Source: Spirochaetaceae bacterium (GTDB lineage Bacteria > Spirochaetota > Spirochaetia > Treponematales > Treponemataceae). Taken from it: a stretch of 6,202 nucleotides of DNA. The stretch's first letter is position 1. Each line of letters starts with the position of its first letter. Below the pieces are notes generated by a model. The model saw only the letters and a program-made list of their open reading frames with translations. It searched no databases and was not told the origin of the DNA. Of the stretch, positions 1 through 4,956 are shown one piece after another. The position numbers and the translations under genes are program-made. The stretch is taken from positions 1 through 6,202 of the forward strand of contig JAISTZ010000170.1 of the NCBI GenBank assembly GCA_031272345.1, read 5' to 3'.

Positions 1-255
1 GATGAAAAAATCAATTGGATATATGGAATTCCGGTCAAAATAATCGAGGCGAATGACCCAGCGCTTATCCGTGAAGCCGCGATTCTCAAGTCCGCCGGTG
101 AAATGTCCCTGGCCGACACCTTTCTCGTGGCTACCGCCAAGTGTACCGGCGCTACCCTCGTAACCGCTGACTGGGAGGAGCTTGAAAAAGTTGCAAGAGA
201 GGGGCAAATTCCATTTTGCTGGATTCGCCCCAAACCAGCAAAGTCTCTAAAGTAG
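1..255 (+). CDS. PIN-domain protein, C-terminal part (VapC-like toxin RNase), 5' end outside window
   Basis: The open frame enters at base 1 and stops at TAG 253-255, giving 84 residues. The diagnostic stretch is SLADTFLVATA (fragment residues 36-46) followed by TLVTADWEEL (52-61). This is the usual PIN-domain C-terminal half, where Asp39 and Asp57 would be two of the acidic residues that bind Mg2+/Mn2+ in the nuclease site. PIN proteins of this size class are mostly VapC toxins, ribonucleases that cleave tRNA or rRNA and are paired with a small antitoxin encoded just upstream. The first catalytic acid and any antitoxin lie left of the window, so the toxin-antitoxin assignment is inferred from the family. 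Base composition is more A+T-rich than the genes to the right, as is common for horizontally moving toxin-antitoxin loci. No terminator hairpin with a T-run follows the stop codon; the G-rich repeat block begins instead. Confidence 0.82.
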   Translation, partial: DEKINWIYGIPVKIIEANDPALIREAAILKSAGEMSLADTFLVATAKCTGATLVTADWEELEKVAREGQIPFCWIRPKPAKSLK

Positions 256-301
256 CCCCGCTGCCAGGAAGTGTTTTTCGGCGTGACCGACGTGCTGCGG
301 C

Positions 302-321
302 GCTGGCGGGGAGGGGGGCCT
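302..321. repeat. Short G-rich repeat A, copy 1
   Basis: GCTGGCGGGGAG followed by a G-run and CCT abuts copy 1 of the large unit. The same motif recurs at 501-523 (one extra C and a longer G-run), beyond copy 2. The block therefore reads motif A, large unit, spacer, large unit, motif A. Confidence 0.75.
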
Positions 322-387
322 GGCAGCGAGTCTGTCCGTGGGGTCAGTTGTTTTTCCTGGCGGCGGGTCAGGGGCGTGATTCTGGGG
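318..387. repeat. Direct repeat unit, copy 1 (~70 bp, 108-bp period)
   Basis: Bases 318-387 recur at 426-495 with 66 of 70 identical by eye. The first 23 bases and the last 37 bases are identical, and the four changes fall in the central 10 bases (341-350). Spacing is exactly 108 bp throughout, with no indel inside the unit. Confidence 0.9.
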
Positions 388-400
388 CGAGTCTTCCGTA

Positions 401-418
401 GTCGCCGTCGTCGCCGTT
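401..418. repeat. 9-bp tandem repeat GTCGCCGTY x2
   Basis: GTCGCCGTC (401-409) is followed directly by GTCGCCGTT (410-418), in the spacer between the two large repeat copies. A related GTCTTCCGT lies at 391-399. Confidence 0.7.
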
Positions 419-425
419 GCGGTGA

Positions 426-495
426 GCCTGGCAGCGAGTCTGTCCGTGCTGTCCGTGGTTTTTCCTGGCGGCGGGTCAGGGGCGTGATTCTGGGG
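426..495. repeat. Direct repeat unit, copy 2
   Basis: Second copy of the unit at 318-387. Here the central segment forms a clean 9-bp tandem, TGTCCGTGC (441-449) then TGTCCGTGG (450-458). In copy 1 only the first 9-mer (333-341) is intact and the second has drifted. That suggests the tandem form is ancestral and copy 1 the degraded one. Confidence 0.9.
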
Positions 496-500
496 GCGAC

Positions 501-523
501 GCTGGCGGGGAGCGGGGGGGCCT
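501..523. repeat. Short G-rich repeat A, copy 2, reaching the lipoprotein stop codon
   Basis: This is a near-copy of 302-321 with a G7 run (514-520). Its last two bases overlap the stop codon (522-524, minus strand) of the lipoprotein gene, so the repeat block ends exactly where that gene ends. Confidence 0.72.
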
Positions 524-1340
524 ATTCGTGACTCTCCTTGGCCATGACGAAGTGATTGACCGGGTGCATACTCGTCTGGGCGTCGATGTAGGGCTTGACC
601 TTCCAGCCGGGGCCGGCGAGCTGCAAGGCGTGGGTGTAGAGGTCGCTGTTTTTGGCGAGGGGGCCGTCCAGGAGGGAGATGTAGTAGACCGCCCGTGCCA
701 GGAGGAGGGGGGTGTCCTTCTGGAACTCCTGGAGCTTCCGTTCCGAAGCGGCCTCCGCGTCGAGGTCCCCGTCGATCTCGAAATCGAGGACCATGTCCGA
801 AAGGGCCTCCGTGCCGAGGAGGTCGTCCTGGGGAAAGAGGGAGACCACCGGGTAGGGGCCGGTGTTTTTTGCCCGCAGGGCCCCCAGGGCCCGGTGGGTG
901 TTTTCCGGGGCCCCCAGGAGGACGATACCCGCCAGGTCGGCCTCCGCGAGCTTGTCGGCCAGGGAGGACACCCGGGGGGTGTTCCCGACTTTAAAATCCT
1001 CCGGAAAGACGAGGGGCAGAATCACCTCCTCCTCCGCCGTATCCGCAAAGAGACTCCCCAGGCAGCCGAGGGCCTGGGACACGAAGTCCTCGCTGTTATA
1101 CCCGTAGCCGAAGAACACCGCGATTCGCCTGGGGGCGGGAATGTCCGTGATGTACCGCCCCAGGGACGGCCCGGGGGAGCTTTCCGGCGGAGGGGCCGCG
1201 TCCGCCGTGAGGATCAGGTAGTCCCCGGTGTCCTTGGGGGCGCGGGATTCCCCCGTGCAGCCCCCCAGGACAGCCAGGGCCGAGGCGAGACAGAAAAAAG
1301 CGCGTGATGTTTTGTTCCCCATGACTCTATGATACCCCAT
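522..1340 (-). CDS. Putative lipoprotein with periplasmic-binding-protein-like fold
   Basis: The gene encodes 272 residues that I do not recognise as a named family. The N-terminus looks like a lipoprotein signal: basic residues (K10, R13), a hydrophobic run AFFCLASALAVLG, then LGGC with the lipidation cysteine at Cys28 (Cys22 from the alternative ATG at 1322). The mature part starts with a low-complexity linker rich in P, A, S and D. An alternating strand/helix stretch follows: RRIAVFFGYGY, then EVILPLVFPEDF, then LAGIVLLGAPENTHRALGAL, then YPVVSLFPQDD. This resembles the N-lobe of type 1 periplasmic binding proteins or DUF3798-like proteins. The ATG at 1340 directly abuts the glpK stop (TAAATG), implying co-transcription and probably translational coupling. 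Neither candidate start has a good Shine-Dalgarno, so the choice between 1340 and 1322 is open. A cell-envelope ligand-binding role is inference; a link to glycerol is only suggested by the operon. Confidence 0.83.
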   Translation of the reverse strand: MGYHRVMGNKTSRAFFCLASALAVLGGCTGESRAPKDTGDYLILTADAAPPPESSPGPSLGRYITDIPAPRRIAVFFGYGYNSEDFVSQALGCLGSLFADTAEEEVILPLVFPEDFKVGNTPRVSSLADKLAEADLAGIVLLGAPENTHRALGALRAKNTGPYPVVSLFPQDDLLGTEALSDMVLDFEIDGDLDAEAASERKLQEFQKDTPLLLARAVYYISLLDGPLAKNSDLYTHALQLAGPGWKVKPYIDAQTSMHPVNHFVMAKESHE

Positions 1341-2843
1341 TTATTCGGCCCAGGCAAGACTCCGGGAAACCGCCCTGTGCCAGCCCGCCAGGAGGGCCTC
1401 CCGCCGGGAATCCTCCATGGCAGGGACAAAGTCCGTGCCCGGGGGACTCATCCCGAGGAGGGCCTCCCGGTCCTTCCAGAGCCCCGCCCGGAGCCCCGCG
1501 AGACTCGCCGCGCCCAGGGCGGTGGTCTCGTTCACCGCTGAGCGCGTGATGACCCGGTTTATGATGTCCGCCTGGAATTGCAGGAGGAAGGAGTCCCTGG
1601 CTGCGCCCCCGTCAACCCGGAGCCGCTTGAGGGGGCCCCCCACGTCCTTTTCCATGGCGCGGATCAGGTCCCAGCACTGGTAGGCGATCGCCTCCTCCGC
1701 GGCACGGACGATGTGGCAGCGCTTTGTGCCCCTGGTGATTCCGATCAGGATGCCCCTGGCCCGCATGTCCCAATAGGGTGACCCCAGGCCCGTGAAGGCC
1801 GGCACCAGGTAGACCCCCCCGGAGTCCGCCACCTTTTGGGCGAAATACTCGGAATCGCTTGCCTCGGTGATGAGCCGCAGCTCGTCCCGGAGCCACTGAA
1901 TCACCGAGCCCCCGGCGAACACGCTGCCCTCGAGGGCGTACTGGACCCCCCGGTCGCCGTCGGCCCCAGCGGCGATGGTGGTGAGGAGGCCGTTCGCGCT
2001 GGCGCACGCGGCGGCGCCGGTGTTCATAAGGAGGAAGCACCCCGTGCCGTAGGTGTTCTTGGCTTCGCCCTTCTCGAAACAGCATTGACCGAAGAGGGCC
2101 GCCTGCTGGTCCCCGGCGATTCCCGCGATGGGGATTTCCGTGCCCTGGATGTTCACCGCGCCGTACAGGTGGGAGGACGGGAACACCTGGGGGAGTATGG
2201 CCCGGGGGATGTCCAGTTTGGACAGGAGGGTGTCGTCCCATTGGAGGGAGTGGATGTTGAAGAGCATGGTGCGGCTGGCGTTGGTGTAGTCCGTGGCGTG
2301 GACGGCCCCGCCGGTGAGTTTCCACAGGAGCCAGGTATCCACCGTGCCGAAGAGCACGTCCCCGGCCTCGGCGGCCCTCCGGCAGCCCTCAACGTTGTCG
2401 AGAATCCACGCGATTTTGGTGGCGGAAAAATAGGCGTCCGGCACGAGCCCCGTGGTCTCCCGGATGTACCCTCCCCTGCCCTCGGCCTCGAAGGAGGACC
2501 GCAGGCCGTCCACGATGCGCGCGGTGCGCCTGCACTGCCACACGATGGCGTTGTAGACCGGGCGGCCCGTGTGTCTGTCCCAGAGGACGGTGGTTTCCCG
2601 CTGGTTGGTGATTCCGATCGCCGCGATGTCGGACACGGCCACGTCGCACTGGGCGATCACCTCCATCATCACCGCGGTTATGGAGGCGTAAATTTCAAGG
2701 GGGTCATGCTCCACCCATCCCTCCCTGGGATAATGCTGGGCAAATTCCTTCTGGGCCTGCCCCAGGATGCGCTGGCCGGAATCAAAGAGAATCGCCCTGG
2801 AACTGGTGGTCCCCTGGTCCAGGGCAAGGACATATTTTTTCAT
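1341..2843 (-). CDS. glpK: Glycerol kinase
   Basis: GlpK phosphorylates glycerol with ATP to sn-glycerol 3-phosphate in the cytoplasm, trapping glycerol for glycolysis or phospholipid synthesis. The 500-residue product matches the usual family length (about 495-505) and shows the full FGGY-kinase pattern: DQGTTSSRA (9-17) in the phosphate-binding loop, NQRET (80-84) and WQCRRTA (102-108) contacting glycerol, YFSATKIAWILDN (138-150), GTVDTW (166-171), DYTNASRTMLFN (185-196), GDQQAALFGQ (244-253) with catalytic Asp245, YGTGCFLLMNTG (265-276), LEGSVFAGG (304-312), RVDGGAARD (409-417) and TTALGAA (440-446). The ATG at 2843 is chosen because MKKYVLALDQGTT is the conserved N-terminus; the frame stays open upstream to 2984 but that extension is unlike the family. 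There is no clear Shine-Dalgarno. The loop corresponding to the E. coli fructose-1,6-bisphosphate site is shorter and has no matching Arg (NIQGTEIPIAG), and I see no counterpart of the Gram-positive HPr-phosphorylated His. No transporter or glpD gene lies in the window. Confidence 0.97.
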   Translation of the reverse strand: MKKYVLALDQGTTSSRAILFDSGQRILGQAQKEFAQHYPREGWVEHDPLEIYASITAVMMEVIAQCDVAVSDIAAIGITNQRETTVLWDRHTGRPVYNAIVWQCRRTARIVDGLRSSFEAEGRGGYIRETTGLVPDAYFSATKIAWILDNVEGCRRAAEAGDVLFGTVDTWLLWKLTGGAVHATDYTNASRTMLFNIHSLQWDDTLLSKLDIPRAILPQVFPSSHLYGAVNIQGTEIPIAGIAGDQQAALFGQCCFEKGEAKNTYGTGCFLLMNTGAAACASANGLLTTIAAGADGDRGVQYALEGSVFAGGSVIQWLRDELRLITEASDSEYFAQKVADSGGVYLVPAFTGLGSPYWDMRARGILIGITRGTKRCHIVRAAEEAIAYQCWDLIRAMEKDVGGPLKRLRVDGGAARDSFLLQFQADIINRVITRSAVNETTALGAASLAGLRAGLWKDREALLGMSPPGTDFVPAMEDSRREALLAGWHRAVSRSLAWAE

Positions 2844-2851
2844 ACGGGACC

Positions 2852-2880
2852 ATGATACACCACTTTTTGCGCCGTGGCAA
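2852..2880 (-). promoter_or_regulatory. Candidate glpK promoter (sigma70-like), near-leaderless
   Basis: Read on the minus strand: TTGCCA (2880-2875), 17 bp, TATCAT (2857-2852). Each hexamer matches consensus at five of six positions. Only 8 bases separate the -10 box from the glpK ATG, so transcription would begin about 2 nt before the start codon. This fits the lack of a Shine-Dalgarno in front of glpK. A weaker alternative further upstream (TTGACC, 18 bp, TAGTAT on the minus strand, within about 2966-2995) would give a conventional leader. Confidence 0.5.
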
Positions 2881-2893
2881 ATAGCCGCGCAAA
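2866..2893. promoter_or_regulatory. Inverted repeat flanking the glpK -35 box (possible operator)
   Basis: TTTGCGC (2866-2872) and GCGCAAA (2887-2893) form a perfect 7-bp inverted repeat with a 14-bp gap. Centres are 21 bp apart, about two helical turns. The glpK -35 hexamer lies between the arms. The geometry would suit a dimeric regulator, but an inverted repeat of this length at some spacing is not improbable in 150 bp, so support is weak. Confidence 0.3.
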
Positions 2894-2930
2894 GGGCATG
2901 GACGCCGGCGGCATTGGGACAAAAAATTGA

Positions 2931-2959
2931 TTGACCTATCCGGCGGAATGTGCGATACT
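2931..2959 (+). promoter_or_regulatory. Promoter of the beta-lactamase-like gene
   Basis: TTGACC (2931-2936), 17 bp, GATACT (2954-2959), with a TGC extended -10 element at 2951-2953. The predicted start near 2966 gives a leader of about 30 nt. It runs back to back with the candidate glpK promoter without overlap. Confidence 0.6.
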
Positions 2960-2982
2960 TTATCATACTATATGACGTTGAC

Positions 2983-2990
2983 AAAGGAGG
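2983..2990 (+). promoter_or_regulatory. Strong Shine-Dalgarno of the beta-lactamase-like gene
   Basis: AAAGGAGG lies 5 nt before ATG 2996-2998 and decides that start over an in-frame ATG at 2927, which lies upstream of the predicted promoter. The motif lies mostly within the 7-base loop of a small inverted repeat, TTGAC (2978-2982) / GTCAA (2990-2994). Confidence 0.88.
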
Positions 2991-2995
2991 TCAAT

Positions 2996-4147
2996 ATGGG
3001 GAACAGGTTTGAGAGTCTGAAAAAATACTTGGACACGAACATTGCGCGATTCGGCGTTCAGGGGGTGGACCTCAGCGTCTGGCAGGACCACCAGGAAATT
3101 TTCCGGCATTCCACGGGGTACGGGGACATAGAAAAAAAGACCCCCCTCGCGCCGGACGCGATCTACAACCTCTATTCAGCCACCAAGGTGATTACCGGCG
3201 TTGCGGCCATGCAGTTTGTAGAAAGGGGCGACATCAGGCTGCTGGATCCCCTGGAGTGGTATATTCCGGAATTCAAAAACATGAAGATAAAATACGGCAC
3301 CTTCGCCATTGCTCCGGCCAAGAATCCCATCAGGGTGGCCGACCTGCTCACCATGACATCGGGAATCACCTACGACCCGGACACGCCGGAGATCCGCGCC
3401 CTGATTCAGGAGACCGGCGGCACCTTCGACACCCTCACCTTTGCAAAAACCATCGCGAAGATGCCCCTCCTGTTCGAGCCCGGAACCGGTTGGAATTACG
3501 GCTACAACATGGATGTCATGGGCGCAGTGATAGAGGTGGCGTCGGGCAAAAAATTCGGGGCCTACCTCAAGGAGCATATCTTTGACCCCCTGGGCATGAC
3601 GGACACCATGTTCCCCCGCTCCCTTTCCCCGGCCCAGCGGGCCCGGCGGGCGCCCCAGTATCTCTACAACGTAGAAACCGGGAAGGCCGAGCGTGTGGGG
3701 GACGACCCCTACGGCTGCGAGTTCCCGGCCTCCATGCACGAAGGGGGGGGCGGCCAGTTGGTCTCCACCGTAAGGGACTACAGCGCCTTCGTGGACGCCC
3801 TTGCCTGCGGGGGGACCGGCAAAACCGGGGCGCGAATCCTCACGGAGCGGTCCATCTGGCTCATGAGCCAAAACCGCCTGAACGAGGCGCAGCTCCTGGA
3901 GCTCCACCGGCTGAGCGCCAGCGCGGGGTTCGGGTACGGCCTCGGGGTTGCCCCCGCCTTTGACCCGGCGGCAACCTGCACCCTCGTTCCCAAGGGGGCC
4001 TTCTATTGGCCCGGCGTGGGGGGCGTCCACAATCTTGTGGACCCGGGAAACAAGCTGTCCTTTTTTATGGCCCACAACACGATTTTCGGCCCCGTTCCGG
4101 CCATCTTCCACGGTATTCTGAACGTGATATACGCCGCTGTGGGATAG
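2996..4147 (+). CDS. Serine beta-lactamase-family hydrolase (class C / family VIII esterase-like)
   Basis: The product has 383 residues, a normal length for the beta-lactamase/PBP4*/EstB superfamily. The nucleophile motif is S-A-T-K (residues 61-64; Ser61 nucleophile, Lys64 base) within YNLYSATKVITGVAAMQ. LLTMTSGI (117-124) is the usual family block. WNYGYNMDVMGAVIE (166-180) carries the catalytic Tyr168, in the form typical of family VIII esterases such as EstB, where the Y-x-N asparagine is not kept. GGGGQLVST (250-258) is another family block. The KTG box is replaced by FYWPGVGGVHNLVDP (336-350), again EstB-like. There is no signal peptide or membrane segment, so it is probably cytoplasmic and more likely an esterase or peptidase than an antibiotic-resistance enzyme; the substrate cannot be read from the sequence. 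It is divergent from glpK with its own promoter and strong Shine-Dalgarno. A G8 run (3743-3750) lies inside the gene. Confidence 0.93.
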   Translation: MGNRFESLKKYLDTNIARFGVQGVDLSVWQDHQEIFRHSTGYGDIEKKTPLAPDAIYNLYSATKVITGVAAMQFVERGDIRLLDPLEWYIPEFKNMKIKYGTFAIAPAKNPIRVADLLTMTSGITYDPDTPEIRALIQETGGTFDTLTFAKTIAKMPLLFEPGTGWNYGYNMDVMGAVIEVASGKKFGAYLKEHIFDPLGMTDTMFPRSLSPAQRARRAPQYLYNVETGKAERVGDDPYGCEFPASMHEGGGGQLVSTVRDYSAFVDALACGGTGKTGARILTERSIWLMSQNRLNEAQLLELHRLSASAGFGYGLGVAPAFDPAATCTLVPKGAFYWPGVGGVHNLVDPGNKLSFFMAHNTIFGPVPAIFHGILNVIYAAVG

Positions 4148-4198
4148 CGCCCTCCGTCCCCCCTCCTTAAGGGACAACCATGGCGCCGTGCCCGGCTT

Positions 4199-4861
4199 CT
4201 ACGCCGCCCCGTACATCACCAAATAGAACACGATATTGTACAGCGTGTGCATCACGCAGATGGATGCCACGGAGCGGGTCCTTCGCAAGCTGAACTGGAG
4301 AATCAGGGCCGCGCCGAATGCGTTGGCTATGGCAAAACCGCCCCCGGCCTTGTGGGCCGCGGCAAAGAAGGTGGCGGCGATTTCCCAGGCCGCGGGGTTT
4401 TCCACGAATTTCCTGAACCGGCGGGGCAGATAAACCCGGTAGAGGGCCTCCTCAAAGCAGGCGGACCCTGCAAGGGCAAAGAAAAACAGCCCCCGGGGCA
4501 GGAGACTCCCCATGACGCGGGTCTCCTCCGGGATGGGAGGGGCCTTGACGCCCAGGAAAAATTGCGCCGCCGAGAGCAGCCCGGCCCACAGGAACATCCC
4601 CAGGAGCCCCGCCGCGCTCCAGAACAGTTTCAAGCCCATGCAGGGGGACCTGGAGTCAGCCCAGGCGGGGCCCGACACCCCGGCGCTCACCAGAAAATAC
4701 GCGCATAAAACCGCCAGAACCGCCCCCTGGGCCGGGGTGGGGAAGGAAAATTCCCCAGGCCGCGGGGCGAGCCCAAATATCGGCGGAAAAACAAGGAACA
4801 CCAGCGCCGCGGCGGGTTCAAGGTAGAAAAAAAAGACGATGGGGGGCGAAATTTTTTTCAC
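4199..4861 (-). CDS. CPBP-family (CAAX/Abi) intramembrane glutamic protease
   Basis: The 220-residue protein is very hydrophobic, with likely membrane segments near residues 7-30, 45-62, 78-103, 120-136, 158-180 and 198-217. The three CPBP motifs are in order: EEALYR (137-142; Glu137, Glu138 and Arg142, the EExxxR catalytic motif), FAAAH (166-170; FxxxH with His170) and HTLYN (205-209; HxxxN). This family includes prenyl-protein (Rce1-like) proteases and bacterial proteins linked to bacteriocin immunity or membrane-protein processing; the substrate here is unknown. The start is GTG at 4861-4859, which keeps the whole first membrane segment; no Shine-Dalgarno is visible and the upstream DNA is A+T-rich. 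The first 35 bases contain an A7, a C6 and a T8 run in the coding strand. It is convergent with the hydrolase gene, with 51 bp between stops and no clear terminator, and divergent from the HEAT-protein gene. Confidence 0.92.
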   Translation of the reverse strand: MKKISPPIVFFFYLEPAAALVFLVFPPIFGLAPRPGEFSFPTPAQGAVLAVLCAYFLVSAGVSGPAWADSRSPCMGLKLFWSAAGLLGMFLWAGLLSAAQFFLGVKAPPIPEETRVMGSLLPRGLFFFALAGSACFEEALYRVYLPRRFRKFVENPAAWEIAATFFAAAHKAGGGFAIANAFGAALILQFSLRRTRSVASICVMHTLYNIVFYLVMYGAA

Positions 4862-4870
4862 ATTTTATCG

Positions 4871-4899
4871 TATACAAATTAAAAATAAATTGCTATATT
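4871..4899 (+). promoter_or_regulatory. Promoter of the HEAT-repeat protein gene
   Basis: TATACA (4871-4876; four of six matches to the -35 consensus), 17 bp, TATATT (4894-4899; five of six), with an extended -10 TGC at 4891-4893. The predicted start near 4906 falls inside the left arm of the downstream palindrome. The surrounding DNA is the most A+T-rich stretch in the window. Confidence 0.55.
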
Positions 4900-4901
4900 A
4901 G

Positions 4902-4944
4902 TAGGGACATACTGAAAAACTCGACGCTTTTCAGCGTGTCCCTA
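4902..4944 (+). repeat. TA-bounded 43-bp near-palindrome (leader hairpin or miniature element)
   Basis: Outer arms TAGGGACA (4902-4909) and TGTCCCTA (4937-4944) pair over 8 bp. After a 2x2 internal mismatch, CTGAAAA (4912-4918) pairs with TTTTCAG (4928-4934) over 7 bp, leaving a 9-base loop. In RNA this makes a stable hairpin immediately before the Shine-Dalgarno. No T-run follows, so it is not a standard terminator. The TA dinucleotides at both ends recall TA-targeting IS630/Tc1-type miniature elements or REP-like palindromes, but a single copy cannot show mobility. Confidence 0.7.
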
Positions 4945-4945
4945 T

Positions 4946-4950
4946 AGGAG
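4946..4950 (+). promoter_or_regulatory. Shine-Dalgarno of the HEAT-repeat protein gene
   Basis: AGGAG sits 6 nt before ATG 4957-4959 and one base after the right arm of the palindrome, so the hairpin borders but does not cover it. It supports the chosen start. Confidence 0.8.
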
Positions 4951-4956
4951 TCAAAG

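Larger units (their letters stand above)
256..521. other. Noncoding, repeat-rich, strongly G-skewed convergent spacer
   Basis: This 266-bp stretch separates the stop codons of the PIN gene (+) and the lipoprotein gene (-). Short open frames cross it, but none shows a ribosome site or protein-like composition, so I call no gene. It is very G-rich on the + strand and therefore C-rich in any transcript running leftward out of the glpK unit. It consists largely of internal repeats, annotated separately. It also holds CTGCCAGGAA (261-270) right after the PIN stop. Bases 261-268 of that are the exact inverse of CCTGGCAG in both repeat copies (319-326, 427-434), and 263-270 are the inverse of TTCCTGGC (354-361, 462-469). 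No classic hairpin-plus-T-run terminator is visible. Confidence 0.75.

Noticed and set aside
492..520. Possible G-quadruplex (G-runs at 492-496, 507-510, 514-520)
   Set aside because: One loop would be 10 bases long, beyond the usual limit, and the last two tracts must be split from a single G7 run; the strand carrying it is probably not transcribed much.
216..531. Two small overlapping open frames in the G-rich spacer
   Set aside because: They are built from the direct repeats, rich in Arg/Gly/Ser, overlap each other in different frames and lack ribosome sites; one starts inside the PIN gene.
528..1307. 259-codon open frame on + strand opposite the lipoprotein gene
   Set aside because: The minus-strand frame has a coherent signal peptide and strand/helix pattern; the + frame is low-complexity Gly/Val/Glu/Arg-rich and is a reverse-frame shadow.
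1836..2855. Long open frame on the + strand opposite glpK
   Set aside because: It is antisense to a full-length, motif-complete glycerol kinase. Its composition is of the Gly/Val/Glu-rich type expected from the reverse frame of a GC-rich gene, and there is no ribosome site or family motif.
2978..2983. TTGACA, a perfect -35 hexamer
   Set aside because: It overlaps the Shine-Dalgarno hairpin just before the hydrolase ATG; any start from it would lie inside the coding region and no -10 box fits.
4156..4175. GTCCC/GGGAC inverted repeat between the convergent hydrolase and CPBP genes
   Set aside because: It is only a 5-bp stem with a 10-base loop and no T-run on either strand, too weak to call a bidirectional terminator.
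3176..4177. 333-codon open frame on minus strand opposite the hydrolase
   Set aside because: The + strand protein carries all catalytic motifs of its family and a strong Shine-Dalgarno; the antisense frame has neither.
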